A DNA stretch of 64,000 nt, from positions 170,996,001 to 171,060,000 of the forward strand of contig JBITNC010000001.1 in assembly GCA_050084985.1 (NCBI GenBank), read 5' to 3'. The notes under the pieces are model-generated. The model made no database searches. It was not told the origin of the DNA and was given only the letters and a program-made list of their open reading frames with translations. The position numbers and the translations under genes are program-made. The stretch is from Nageia nagi (Eukaryota > Pinophyta). Below are positions 11,461-24,859 of the stretch, piece after piece (position 1 is the first letter of the stretch; every line of letters starts with the position of its first letter).

Positions 11461-14199
11461 AAAATCATAACATTGAAGGCTAAGTTGGCAAGGAAATATC
11501 TCTACATTGCAAAATTGACTTCACAGGGGGAAGCAAATAATGTCCTTTGCCAACAAAAACATTGTGATGTTTCTCTTGACCAACTCTAACAATTTGGATA
11601 ACCCTTTTCATTTATTTCATATGTGCCAAATGAGGTACCACCATCCACCACCTTAGCATTTGACACCGCAACACCTTCAGCTCCCTTTATGGTTCAAACA
11701 TTTGTTGAATCATATTTTGAGGATGCACTATGCTCCATTTTATGGAGCAACATCATGAGCAGCTTGATTCCTATGAAGCAACATCATGATCTCAATTATG
11801 GAGCAGCAATGGTCCATCCAGAATTAGCGTATGAAGTTCAAGTAGAGATCTAGATCTTCAAGCTGCAGTAGTATAAGTTGGTCATTCTATTGTTGTGGGA
11901 AGGACCATACCAGCTTAAAAACATAGTATGAGAGGTAGCTAACTTGATGGTAGTCGTTGTGGACGAAAACTAGAATGCTGGTGGTCACATGGATGAAAAC
12001 CAATCAAGTTAGCAGCCAAGATGTAATACTCCATCAAAGAACTGAGCTCATTCTCCAAAGCATGAAGTCTTGGCGATAATAGGTATGCATTTATTTTCTA
12101 ATCTAGAATTAGTTAGTGAATATAAGTATGTATATATTGTTTACCAAGTATCCTTTCCCCACAACCACAACATCAATAGAAATCAGAAGAAAATTTGATG
12201 AATTTTCACATGAACATTTCTGCTGCCATTTTACTACGGTCTTGAGAAGAAAGTGCACACTGATATTAGAAAGCAGGACATACTGGATATGTTTTGGGTC
12301 CTATGTTGACAAGTTATTTTGCAATAACTAAAATCCTCATCTATCTAAAACTTCTTGGTCAAATATAGAACATTGTTAGGGGATCACATTGTGTATCAAA
12401 GTTTTCGAAGGGCTCCAAAGTTTACATCAACTTCACAGCTTATATAAGGTTTGGAGGAGCTTTTGACTTTTAAATTGTTCATCACACATTGGAGCCAGTG
12501 AGCAAGGTTTTTGAACATCCTCTAAAAGGATTTGTTTAAAGGCAGATGAATCAATGGTGAAAGTTATACTTTTCTTGATTAATGAGGGTCTTGTGTTGAA
12601 AGTGTACAGCCAAGAGAATAAAGAATGTAGCTTATTGCAGACCTGTATTAATATAGTGTAATGAAGATAATTGTCTTGGCAGTGTAGTGCACTTGGTAAT
12701 TGCAGCCTCTGTATTTCATATATTGCTTGATCTCTCTTCATTTTCCTTTAATGTTTCTTTCTCCATGAGAACATGCAAATAATCAAGTGTGGGGGAGGAG
12801 TTATTCCTATTTACTTGCAGAGAAGTGTTAAGTATTCAGATGTTATCAGATTTTGGCATATGATAGATGACATGTTTTTTGTCTGTTGAGTATCTACTGC
12901 ATACTGTGAAGAATGCATAAGTACAATGAGAAATGCTTGACAACGCACTATGACAGTTTTTGATTACTGAACATCATTTACGGACGTGCAGGAAGCATAA
13001 TACATGATATGGTGTTATCACATAATAAAATTTTGGATCTCATATGTGCATACAGGTTCAAAATGGGATAGCAGTATTATTGATTTTTGTTGATAGGGTT
13101 CCATTTTTGAGATTGATAGCAGATTGCGGTGGTCAGTTTGTTAATGTGTTGATTGGAGTCTATCACAAGCATGTGATGGCCTTCAATTTGCTTCATCAAA
13201 TTCTGAATATAATTTATGTGTAGTACATGAGTGGACAACAATGTTCATTGAGAGAAATGACTACTACCAATAAAAATGAATTTATGAGTATTGTTGAAAG
13301 AATGGTTGCTGCTACTGTGTATTGTCTTGTTTTTTCTCATAGGATGTATGATGTCTCTACATGCCGAGTGATGAAGAGTAACTCCAGTCATGGTAAATTT
13401 AATTCATGAAGACAATCTTACATTCCTTTCCATGATAGGTAGAAATGATCCCTGCAGATTAACTATGAAGGAAGCTGAATATACGTCAAGATGTTGTTGT
13501 CAAGATTGCAAATGAACTAAGCATTTCTTACTGCATATTCTCAGTTTGTGCAACCAGTCTTTTAACAAACTTTACATATTTTCAATGCCTTGGTTAGTTT
13601 GATAAAGCTCCATGGAAGCTCCACTTTGATTATATGGAAGGTCCTCTAAAGAAGTCTGTGAGATCTTCTTACAAGAGGCAAAGGCCATGTGTGGAATATA
13701 CACTATACAGAATATACAATAGCATGAAGGCATTGATTTGTTTGGTATAATGTCTGATCAAGTAGAACACTGTATTAAAAAGGGTCCCTGAATTGTTTTC
13801 TGCAATACAGATCTGCTGGGAAACATAAAGAGGAAGGTGCATATGAATTTGTTGTAAGCAAGTGTCTATTACATGCTCCTATTTCTTTTAGCAGAATGGT
13901 GATAAGATTGCATGATTTTAAGGCCCGTTTCATCAAAGGGTGGACAAGCTTGTGTAAGGCTGTGTGTTTCAAGATTTATGGAGTCAAAAATATACATCGG
14001 ATCCAAAGAGTCCATGATTAATACGAATAAAGGTTTGGATCAGAAGAAATGTACATGAGGAAACCTAATGAGCAAGCACGCAAATCATTTGATAAAATAT
14101 CTCATCAAAAGGTAAGAGCTCTAGAAGTTTCTTCACAGGGCTCTAGACTATCCAGGCGGTCTTAAAGTATGCACTGGGAGCTTTGCATCAGGGTTTATA
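11461..14199 (+). other. Decayed retroelement interior, no intact gene
   Basis: Moderately AT-rich, no intact coding region. A purine tract GTGTGGGGGAGGAG at about 12787-12800 resembles the polypurine tract before a 3' LTR. Around 13120-13160 the plus strand reads DCGGQFVNVL, reminiscent of the retroviral integrase core, but it is too short to assign. The block probably belongs to the element whose polypurine tract is at 15588. Confidence 0.35.
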
Positions 14200-14204
14200 C
14201 TTAT

Positions 14205-14580
14205 TTGGAAGACTCTTTTACTATGCATTTCTGCATGGATGTCAATGATCACAGGATTTGCACATAATAGAATTTCTGAAAAGGCTTTAGAGACTTTTAA
14301 GCAGATGCAATTGTCATGATTAACGACAAACTCTGCAACTCTTGGTAGCATTCTTTGAGTACATGCTACAATGGGAGCGATAGAAGAAGGTATTGGGCAT
14401 CATCGAAGTGAAGTGAAAAGGGTTTTGCATTGAACTTGTGGTTGCGAGTGCTCTGATATACACGTACACCAATATGGAAGCATAGAGAATATATGCGAAA
14501 TGTTTGACAAAATGCTTTGAATTGGCGTAGACAGCAATGATCAGAGGACAGGGGTACTGTGTGAAGTGTTTGACCAAATG
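14205..14580 (+). pseudogene. PPR protein pseudogene fragment (PLS type)
   Basis: The plus-strand frame starting near 14233 reads a typical pentatricopeptide-repeat order: WMSMITGFAHN, EKALETFKQMQL, then GAIEEGIGHH, and after a frameshift VVASALIYTYTNM and EMFDKM. These are signatures of organelle RNA-editing PPR proteins of the PLS class, in which helix pairs of about 31-36 residues recur. In-frame stops (for example after QLS and after GSIL) and frameshifts show it is dead. It sits inside decayed retroelement sequence with no start codon, no transit peptide and no E or DYW domain, so it is a displaced fragment. The family call is firm; the parent gene is unknown. Confidence 0.8.
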
Positions 14581-14589
14581 TCTTATCTT

Positions 14590-15587
14590 AACAGGTCCAG
14601 ATAATTTTCCTTGAGCGGCTCCAGAGAATTCTAATCGGCTCTGGAGATTTTTTCTTTAGAGTTGCCAGAGACTTTTAAGAAGAAGCAATTGTTATGTAAA
14701 TGTAATCATTGCTAGTGTTTTCTACGCATGTGCCACGATTGCAGATCATGGATATCTTTTGTTTTCTAAGCTGGCCCATGTAAGCACTATAAAGACGCAT
14801 CATCCAGATGTTACCCACAATAAAGACAAAGCCAACGACTTGCTTGAAGTACAGCACTTCAAAATGTCAGGTATAAAATCAAGCTCTATTTCTACATACA
14901 AGTTTCGTATGGACATCCATCATCAAGGAGTGTACATAATTGGTTCTCTTAAGTAGTGAACAATGAACACCTTGAATGTGTAATAAGATTTATAAGAGAT
15001 GATGATAAGATGAAGGGAGGGAATTTGGTAATCTTGCAAGCTTTTATGTAATCTAATGAGGGTGGTACATTTCGTTCTCTTTGCAATTCATACGACTAAT
15101 GATCATTGGTTTCGGAATTCATGTTGAGGCAAGAAAAGACATGGGATCAACTATTATTTTACCCTCTTTGGACAAGATGGTGCAAACATTTGTTTGTTTT
15201 GTGACTACGAGTGTAAGGGTTAAGAGGAATGAAAATCAGTTGACATTAAATGCCAAAGGATTATGAGAGTTTAAAATATTTTCTTAGGAAAATTAAGAAA
15301 AGATCATCATTTTTAGCAGTGTTGGAATCCACTTACATCATGGTCATGTAGCTTGTACCTTAACTAATTGTTAATCATCTAGAATGTTAAAGGATGTTTG
15401 TAGAGATCAAAGATAGTGATGGAAGATAGAGGAATTAAGAAGACACCTGGTTGAGAAAGAGGATAGATTCAAAAATAGAAAATTGATGTGGATGCAATAT
15501 ATATATATATATAGACACACATTATGGAAGCGTAATTGCACAGGAGAGAGTAGAACTTTGATCTTGCCATAGGAGTAGTAAGAATCT
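14590..15587. other. Unassigned sequence before a polypurine tract
   Basis: No recognisable coding region. The phrase (g)gctccagagaattctaatcggctctggagat around 14618-14650 is a short local repeat. An (AT) run lies at about 15499-15513. The stretch probably forms the 3' part of an LTR element. Confidence 0.4.
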
Positions 15588-15600
15588 AAGTGCGGGGGAG
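15588..15600 (+). other. Polypurine tract of an LTR retrotransposon
   Basis: AAGTGCGGGGGAG lies directly before TGATGAGG at 15601. A purine run ending in GGGGGAG immediately before TG is the usual plus-strand primer site next to a 3' LTR, most often seen in Ty1/copia elements. Confidence 0.65.
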
Positions 15601-16430
15601 TGATGAGGAACAAAATAACCTTAGTATAATAAAATAATGCTATTAAAATAACACATTAAAAGGATACTTTGGTAGATTAAGAACATATTTTGTCATATAA
15701 CTAGTTTAATTAGAGATAAAATGTCATATTATGTTATTTGATAATATATTATGTTTTGTGTTGATCTAATACTTTATGTGTTTTTGTGAGAGAAATAAAA
15801 GGATAAAAAAAAGACTTATTTTAAATATGGTAGCTTATCCTAATTTTTGAATGAAGTTCATGAGTGCAAAGGTGGAAAATATTCATATCAAAGAACATTT
15901 TGGTGATGAAAATGCATGGCCAGCATTGGGGAAACCAACTGCAGCTCTAGTGCCATGAATTCATACCAACTTTCTAGAGCTCTAAATTTGGATGAAACTC
16001 AACCAACTATGAAGATATTCAATGCTAGAAGATTCAAGCACAACATTTTAGGAGAGTACAAAATGGCTATGTTATAGAAACAGTTCCAAATCTCTTCCAT
16101 GTTTGGAAGCCCATATTTCAACCCAACAAAGCACCACATCTTTGTACACTAGATATGGATTGTATGGCAATTACAAAATAGTTTGTTGTATTATTTCTAT
16201 TCTAATTGTAACGAGTTATTTTTAGGTTTTTGTTTTAGAGAATAAAAATAATAAAGACTCTTCTTATGCACATGAAGAGTAGTTATATTGTTAGAAGATT
16301 ATATGTTAGAGTATGTGAGCAAGGAAATGTAAGCAACAACTTGTTGAATTACTTTATATCCATTTTATTTGAAAGCACTATATGAATAAAGTGTAGCAAT
16401 AGTTCTTTATAGTTTTAAGTCTTCTCGAGT
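15601..16430 (+). repeat. Probable 3' LTR start, end uncertain
   Basis: Starts TGATGAGGAACAAAATAACC right after the polypurine tract. The sequence that follows has an LTR-like order: AT-rich U3, a word AGAGAATAAAAATAATAAAG near 16237 that could carry the poly(A) signal, and later TATGAATAAAGTG near 16381. No second copy of this LTR is visible in the window, so its right end (about 16400-16600) is a guess. Confidence 0.45.
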
Positions 16431-17785
16431 GCTTTTACTAGAAGAAGAAGGGCACCCCTTCAATTGGTAGAAGCAACCCTTTTCATTTCTTTTGCTTTTA
16501 TAGAATAGATGAGTGATTTCCATTTCCTTCAAAATTGAGTGACTTCCTTCAAGTATTAATTGAGAATTTTGGTGTGTTTTGTTGGCCAACCCTATTTATT
16601 GTTTTAAGTTATTTCATTTTGCAAGTGTTTCATTTCAATTTCTACAAAAGTATGCTAGTGTGTTTATTTAGAAATCACATAACATATTAGGGCCATTATT
16701 GCATATAGCCTTTGAACACTTAACCTAGATTAATAAATTAAATGGTGAATTGAAAACCCACTAGTATTGAATTCACATATCCAAAAAAAGGAATAAAATA
16801 AAAGACGTCTAGAATGAAATTTATAGCCTTTAGAAGAAAACTAAATTGAAAGAGGAACAATTTGAGGTAAGTACGAATATATCAATAACTATTGCACAAA
16901 ACAAAAAACTAACAAGTACCAACCTAGTTAAAATGCCACCAAATACATGAATATCACCTTGGAATAGCTTCATAATACTTATACAAACATCTATAAGTAT
17001 TTTCTCATACAAACACACCTACAAATGAAAGCATACCACACAACTATAGAAAATAGTTACAAAGCAATTTTTTGTGTTGTTGTTATTGTATAATGAATGT
17101 CTAATTGTTATAATACAATGGGATATAATCACTATATATATCTAGAGAAAATATATTGAGTGTTTGAAACTCCAAAAGTTATTATAGAAGTACATAATCT
17201 GCTTAGGAAAATAGGAAAAGCATAAATGTAAGTTCAATAATTTTTAATTGAAGGTATGGATGTCCATGTTTCTATAGTTGAAGAAGATCTAGAGGCTAGA
17301 AGACTAGATTGTGAGAATTTAAATCTTAACTAGATACCTTTAACAAAATAAACTAGGTAGTTATTCATAATAGGCATTGAAGGGAGAGATACATGACAAA
17401 GTTGATCATGTCAAAATTTGAATGTTCAAACCATGGAACATTATTTCCTTTCATGATGAAGGATGCAGTCAATATTGTTTAAGGTGCTCTAGTAGTGTGG
17501 GAATGAAGGAGCATTTTTTAGTAGGATCCTTTTGTTGTTATACTCAAATAGAAAGTTGTTGAAACTAACAATAGAGAAATTGCATAACTATGTAATTCTA
17601 TGCAACTTGCAACATCATCTCTACCTTATTGTGTTGGGTAGTCATTACCACCAATTCGAACAACTCTAATGTATGCATCAAGTAGATATTTTGATGTTAT
17701 GTAGTAAAGCACTAATATGGTGGTAAAGTTCCTTTTTGTTAGTGAACAATTTGCATAACTATTTGGTTCCTATATGAAGTACCTT

Positions 17786-17822
<37 letters not shown>

Positions 17823-18952
17823 TTTCCTAGCTCTAATGTGGAGGATCGATATCTCTGCTTCCTTATCAATGATCTATTTCCCAAAATTTTAAATATCCCT
17901 AGGGATGGAATTCTCCTTAACAATTGCTTTTATATCCTGATAGGATAACTTGTAGTGTTCTAATTTTGTGGTTACATGGGTTTTCATGGTCTCTAACTTT
18001 GTTATCGATATATCAAAGGTCTATTGGGGCTTGTGATTCTCCTCGTCTAATTTCTTCTTTTTGATGATCAAGTATTCAATTTTTTTCCCCAACATTTTTG
18101 TGATTAGTTGGGTGTTGTTATGAAATCATTCGAGAGTGGTTGAGTGATTATCACCATGAGAGTGGGACCTATTGGTGGAAATATCCGTTGTTGGATGGGA
18201 TTTTCTACCAAGTATTTGAGATGGTCACTAGTGTGAGGCTTAGGATTAATGGGGAAGTTAAGGAATCAAGTTCAAAGAAGATAGATGGTCCTAACATATA
18301 TTTTCTTTAGGGTGGCCAATTGAATTTCAATTTTGGCAAAATAATAATTAAGGATATGCTATGTGTTCCTTTTCTAGGTTAAACACTCATATATGGTTAT
18401 TTGATAAGGCTATAGGTATTAGTATTTATGCATTGTATTAATTATGATACCAAATGATGTATTTATGGTGACTAAGGTAGGTGTAGGGTCAATGAAAAAT
18501 GAAGGCTTAAACTATTCAAACTAAATGGAGTAGGGAAAGTGGGGTGTTTACTTATAGGTGATGGGGTTGATGCTATAATGGCCATAAATAAGAATATATT
18601 TGATGGTGATGCTTCGTGTATAATGGAAGAGGGTGGAGGTGTGGATTTGTTGAATTTATTATACTCTTAACCACATAGGTGCTCTCCCTCTATAGGAGGT
18701 TGTTGGAGACTCCCTTATTCTTTTATGGAAATTGAGGTATTTTGTTAGTTAATGGTTCTTTTCTTCTCCTTTATTTTTTCTTATTATTTTTTATAGCTAC
18801 TGAAGGTATCAACTTAGTAGTAGATGGAGCTAATAATACAAACTTTACAACTATATGTTTAGTATCTAGCATAGAGCTTGTTCCTTGGGTAATTTGGAGG
18901 ATTATTATATATGTATCCAAAATAGAGTTAGTAACTTCTTGAATTTTGGATG
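16431..18952. other. AT-rich unassigned DNA with degenerate coiled-coil remnant
   Basis: No intact gene. On the minus strand around 18110-17890 a stop-interrupted reading (KKKLDEENHK, then ITKLETMKTHVTTKLEHYKL) has the charge and heptad character of a coiled coil, similar in style to the block at 21080-21430. Both are probably remnants of a retroelement-borne ORF. Everything else is low-complexity or unrecognised. Confidence 0.35.
17789..17820. repeat. (AT)16 microsatellite
   Basis: An uninterrupted run of alternating A and T, about 32 bp, followed by CCTTTCC. Shorter AT runs occur at about 15499-15513, 38888-38901 and 41188-41203. Confidence 0.95.
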
Positions 18953-19303
18953 TGTTGATCAATTGAATTGATCGTTAAGGTTCTTATCTACAATCGAGAA
19001 TAGATGGATAAATGGAAGAGAATAACAAAAAGAAAAGAAAAACACTCAAACATAAGAATAGGGGGTTAAGCCTTTTATTAATAGTAATGAGATCAGTTAC
19101 AATGATATAATGATTACACATATGGCTCTATCTCTCTCTCACACACTCTCTTCCTCTTTATCCTTGCTTCTCCTCTCATTAGTCCCATTCAATGGGTTAA
19201 GGAGTGACATCCTTTCGATTGGAGTGGCTAACCCTTAGCATTCATTCAGTAACTACTAGTTAGAGTCAATTGATTTACACAATGAAATTCTCTCCTGCTA
19301 ACA
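18953..19303 (-). repeat. Compact 351-bp LTR (3' LTR)
   Basis: On the minus strand it runs from TGTTAGCAGG (19303) to GATCAACA (18953), so it has TG...CA ends. A polypurine tract, AAGTTGGGGAAG, lies immediately upstream at about 19316-19305. A poly(A)-type word AATAAAAGGC occurs near 19079, followed by T-rich sequence, and a GA-rich track corresponding to plus-strand CTCTCTCTCACACAC lies at 19130-19150. No matching 5' copy was found in the window, so its partner is lost or outside. Confidence 0.7.
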
Positions 19304-20635
19304 TCTTCCCCAACTTAATAATTTGGATTATCCTCAAGTTGGGGTATAATATCTTATACCATCAGCAAGGAATCATCAATGCAAGAAATAATGATTCCTT
19401 TGCTCCTGAGTACTTTTTCATATCTTTACAAGCAAACTCTTAGTTCTTCTTTTACAACAAGTTCACCTTTGTCTAGTAGTTAGAGGCACCAACTTGCTAT
19501 CTATCATAAATTAGTAACTATAATCATATATGACATTGGTTTCCATTAATTGATCACTTATCCATTCAACCTCATGTGGCTACACTAGAAAATTGATCGA
19601 TATAGCCCCAAAAGAATATCGAAACCAATAATGAGTTATGCAATCTAGTATGATTCAGGGAGTAGGATCAAGCCAAAATTGTAATACTTTTGTCATTAGT
19701 TAGGGTTCTAAGTCTTCTTCCAAAAATAATTTTCAAGTGTTAGCTTTTATAAGTAACTTTTCCCCATAGATATCCAACTCCCAACCATATGAGTTTCTCT
19801 TTTTAGACAACTAAATTGCAATGGTGACTAGAATATTGATGGGAATTTGAACCACTTTATGTAGATCCAAATTGGGCATGGTGCAAATATGATTCCTCTT
19901 CCTTTTTGATGAAGTCTTCTATGCTTTTAGAATTCTAGTAAGTTTCTCATAAATATTTTTTGATCATTAAAGATCCTAAATTTCTTATTGAATTTGAGTT
20001 TGCAAAAAATGGAATACTTTTTGGATTATTGATACCAAAGTGGTAAGGCCTGGTAAAGCATTCAATGTAATCAAATACCACTCTCACATGAGTTAACCTT
20101 GCCAAAACCCATCCAAACACTCCATACATAGGAGGGCATCAAACTTAGAAATCTTTGGGATGTTCTTGGAGAGGCCTTTTAGTGATGCATTTCAACCATA
20201 CTTGAGGTTTTTCATAAGGCCAATACGAAAAGACATAATATTGATGTCTCTTTTGAGGAGTGGTGTCTTCCCTAGTTAGAATTTTTTGCCTAAGAAAGTC
20301 ACCAACACTTATATCATTTGTTAGCGATTCTTTTTATAGCATTTTTATTTTTGTTCCTTCTAATTATTGATGTTTTGGTTATATTTTCATTTTTACAATC
20401 GCTTTAACTATTTTTCAACTTCCTTATTTTTAATAGTTTTATTAACACCTTCATGATTTTTGTACAATAAAAAGGGAGAGGGCCTTCATTATATTTCTTC
20501 AAAAACATTACAATCATCCTAGATTTTCCTTCAATATATATTGTATTTTTCATGGGATTATCAATCCTTTAAAAAGTTTCACATTACAACTTTTAACCAT
20601 GGCACAACATAATTCTCTCTTGCAACATCACTAGT
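19304..20635 (-). mobile_element. Decayed interior of the element ending in the 351-bp LTR
   Basis: The minus strand carries a stop-ridden reading with pieces such as CPPMYGVFGWVLARLTHV around 20130-20075. I do not recognise the family. It directly precedes the polypurine tract and 3' LTR, so it should be the 3'-most coding or untranslated part of that retroelement. Confidence 0.45.
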
Positions 20636-23600
20636 AGAAGAGTCAACAGGAGTTTGTTGAAGCTATTGCTGGATAGAGCTAATAATCGAATGCAATAGGT
20701 TGATAGGGCTGAACTTAGGCTGACCCAAGTATCATTCTCTTTAAAGGATACACACCTTTGTAGCATGGTTGATTTTTTGATGAAGTGTTTCCAACTAAGA
20801 TTTGATTTAGATTGCTTGTATGGTGTTGATCGACTCCTTGGTGAGAAAATCCTCCATTTGCATTATCTGTTTAGCATGGACCTGATTTATCTATAATATT
20901 TATCCAAGTATTTTGCCCACTGCTACTTCTTGTTCTTGTTTCTTTTCCTCTAAGGTGAATACTTAGCTATTAATCATGTTTAGTTCTTGGATATTGTTAG
21001 CCAACATGGGAAAATATTATTGTATTTTCTTCACCTATGTAAGGAATTTGGCCACTTTCTCATTTCTAATAAATCAAGTTTTTTCTTTTGATCTATAATT
21101 TATTTAATATTCATACAAACACCCTTATACTTATGTAGATCACCTTAAAACTCTATGATAAATTTAGCCAATTTATCTTTGTGTTGCTCCAACTCTTCCT
21201 CCTTCATTAAATACAATTGTTCTGACTTCGTCTGAGCTAATTTTGCTTTTTTAACCTCCTTTGTCAACTGGTATATTTCCTCTTTTGTGGTAGGAAGTTG
21301 TTCTAGCTCCTTTGTGAGTTGGGAAACTTCCTCCTAAAGTTGTTTATTTTATTCATTCAACTTAGCTTTGTCCTTCTTTTCTTCTTAGAGGATTTTATTA
21401 GTTATTTCATTCTCAATGTGTAATTATTTGATCTTCTTACTCTATTATTACTCAAGAGTATGTACTTACTTCTCTTTCTATATCCAAAATTCTTCCATCC
21501 TAGCATCGATGTTAGGTTGTGGTGGATTCATAGTTATGCTCATGCTCCCAGACCGTTGTGCTTCCCTCAATTCATCAATTATCTCCTTGTATTTTTGGAC
21601 CTTAGTCTACTATGCATCCTTATTTTGGTCATCTCCTCTTGATGGTGTTGCTTTATTTGACTGATCTCTTGTTGCATATGAGTTGCAATGGTCTTCAATT
21701 GGTCTTCAATGGTATGATATGGATGGAAGTTGATGGAAGGTAAATATTAATGGAGAATGATGGGGAGTTTAGTGAGGTAGGTGGTAGGGGTGATTTTGGC
21801 ATTGATGGTTATGACCAATTAGCCTAATTTCTTAATTAGTTTGATTAGTGGGATGGAGTGGTAATTGATATGAATTTGGAGTTGATGAACAATGGATTAG
21901 AAATTCTTTGTGAGTTCTATGTGTTGGAACTCATAAGCTTAATGGATTAAGAAATAGGTTGTATCTTGCATACTGCATTGTTGGTGTCCTATGATGTGAG
22001 TGTCTAGAATGGATAAGATGAAGGGTTTGATGTAGTGGCTAATTGGTGCATTATATGTGTCAGGGCATGCAATGTTCCATAGGTGGTTACTTGTTTCTAT
22101 TATGATGGCTATTAGTGGTTTGTTTTATCGATTGAGTGGTAACAGTAGTGGCCTTTATCGAGTTATTCTATAGTGGCATAAATATTATATGGGAAGTGGT
22201 GATAATTATTGGTGTTGAAGTCGATGGGGTAGTAGGAATAGAAACAAGAACAAACATAAAGGTAGAAACTAGAAAAGTGATTAAGATTGAGGAATAAAAG
22301 CTTACTTGTATTGGTTGAGTGGTGTAGGTTGAGTCACCCTATTGAATATCCAAGGAAAGCTAAGCTCCTTCCTTAATGATGGTGTGTGTCACTACTTGGT
22401 TTTCAAATAATTTCTTGGCCACCTATTCTAGGGCTATCTCTAGTTGGTTAGTTGTTTTTATTACTCCTTTGTTGCTAGTCCCTTCATGAGCATGCCACCT
22501 TTTCTATGGGAGCTAAAAATCTTCCTCCTTCATGGATTTAGTGTTCGAATTCCATCCCTTTTTCTTTATCATACTTTATGAAGATGATGGTAAAATTTTG
22601 ATGGAATTTTACCTAACTTTATCTTTTTACTCTCTTTCCCCCTTTTGAAGTTTCTAAATGATCTCCTAACACTAACTATAATTGATCATGTAGGGAAACT
22701 CATCCTCCAAATGTGCTAAATTCAAATAGGTGCACCTTAATACTATGTTGTTAATGGTCACAATGAAATACATCAAAGCATCATACAAAGTCAAATCAAC
22801 GATGACCCTCTATGGTATTCTTATATGCCCCTAAATCATATTTCACATCTCCTTTACCCATGTAGTGAAATTCACTACTCGACCATGTATGCCATTTTAC
22901 ACCTACATGATTGATCATGTATTATCCATGTCGATTCACTCCATCGTATTCATAACTTCCTCCCCTTTTTTCACTCTTTTTTGAACTTCTAACTTCAGTT
23001 TCTCAAAGGTAAATCACTACAAAAAGTACATGGCAACAAGGACCAAGGACATGCCATACTTGAATATGGTATTCTTCTTTACTATGCTTTTGACTAAATA
23101 GTCATTCCAACTACCCCAAAAAGATATTGCTGAGGGATAATTCCTTGTATTGTTTCATTATTTCATAAGCCAACATTGATTGGGTCATTGTGATGCTATT
23201 GGGATTATTTTTGTAGTTCAATCATCTTGCAATAAGTATTGTTGTTGCTCAAACATGAGATATGACAATGGATTTTAGTTATATGGCTTTCATATTAATC
23301 TTTGCACCCATGAGTTGCTAAACTACTATTATTTTTATTGGACCTCTCTTTCCCATTAAATTCTCATGGTTAACTCCCCTCCTCTTCAACCCAATAACTC
23401 ACTCAATCACTTCCTTTGTAATTTGGTATGGTCTGTCTAGCCAAAGGACATTGTTGTGGTAACAACTATATATGAATTTTACCACATTACCATAGACAAA
23501 AAACTCTAGCATGTTCATTAGATTCATCAAACCCACTTCTTCATACACTTTTAGCTAATCTAGTATTAATTTTTCTACATCCATTTGTGCCTCTTAAATC

Positions 23601-24679
23601 TTGGGATCCTTCAATTTTGTGATGTGGATATATGATATGGATTATTCAATGCCTTCTACCTCATCTAGTACCCCTATAAAATGGTAGCCCAATGGGGTTT
23701 CTACAAAATGATATTTCTCCTAATTATTAGGTGTGACAGCTTCCACTTTGGTTCCATTTACTCCACCTATGTCTGTAGATTCTCCTTCACTAACTATTAA
23801 TCCTTTGTTAGTGGCTCTGTAACTCTCCACTTCCTCCTAACACCTCTCGTATTTTGAATCCAATGGTAAAATGGCTTTTATGGATTTTCCAATTATGGTG
23901 TGCCCTTTTTATAAGGTTGTGATTTGGTGAGTGGTTTTGCATACGAGTGGTTGGTATCATATTTTACTCAACAAGTATCAGTGACATGCATTGGTGGTTG
24001 AGGTGGCATGTCATAGCCATTTATTATTTTGATGGTGGTGCATTATCAAATGTGCCGATGTAATGTGAATTTAATGCTCTCATCCTATTTTTGTACTCCC
24101 ACTCATGTTGGCTAGATTCTTGAAGTTAGATGTGGGTTCCACATAAGCCATTTTCATTATCTTGAGGTCATTTAAATCTTCCACTTACATCTAATTTTAA
24201 TTTCACATGTTATAAGAAGGTGGAAGGGATTTCTAATTAATACATTATCATGAGATTAATGTTTGGAGTCAAATTTTTCTATAATTTAGGTGTATACTAT
24301 TAAATCTATGTCACTTTTCTTCATTTGTTTTTATTTTATCTATCTTCAATGTATTTGAGGTGATAGAGCTAGAAGTGGTAATGAAACAATTGCTGGAAGG
24401 TGGCAAAATTTTAGACCTAGACTTGGAAAGGATGCTATAGTTATTGGTAGAGCACTATCAAAAAGCTCAAGAATTTTAATGCTATTTGGGAGTTTTCATC
24501 TAGTTTTCATTGCCCCCATAGTAAGCAATAATGGTAGAATGGTTAGTGGAGATGATAGTTCATCAATTTTGTGTGGCCACAAATTGTGATGCTGTATCAT
24601 TTTTATTCTGCAAACATACAAGCTATGTATTTTGGTTTTACTATTTTTGATATGACTCCCATGAATAATTTTATCTTCT
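20636..24679 (-). other. Decayed retroelement DNA with a coiled-coil ORF remnant
   Basis: The best part is 21430-21080 on the minus strand: with a few stops it reads EEVSQLTKELEQL, EEIYQLTKEVKKAKLAQTK and EEELEQHKDKLAKFI, a strongly charged heptad pattern typical of a long coiled coil. Retroelement Gag-like or accessory proteins in plants can look like this, as can structural proteins. Between 22400 and 24680 nothing is recognisable in either strand beyond T-rich pseudo-ORFs. Confidence 0.45.
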
Positions 24680-24682
24680 GTA

Positions 24683-24696
24683 TACTCCCCAACTTA
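24683..24696 (-). other. Polypurine tract of the gypsy element
   Basis: Minus-strand AAGTTGGGGAGTAT, lying about 170 bp downstream of the integrase remnant. It is nearly the same as the polypurine tract at 19316-19305, including the preceding ATTA, so the two elements are related. The 3' LTR should lie to its left, but no second copy was found to define its ends. Confidence 0.55.
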
Positions 24697-24859
24697 ATAA
24701 GAATTATGTGTGGTATGTGTGGGCAATTGTATAAATAAATATCCAAAGAAATTTTTTGATTATCTACGTTAACTAATCTAATATACTATGTTACAAATGC
24801 ATTTATTTATTAATTTTATGTATTTATTAGATTTTGGTATCTTGTCGAGTAGTATATTT

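Noticed and set aside
17789-17820. (AT)n as a regulatory element
   Set aside because: An ordinary microsatellite with no neighbouring gene.
20026-20038. PBS-like TTTGGTATCA on the minus strand
   Set aside because: No LTR end lies next to it and the word is short enough to occur by chance.
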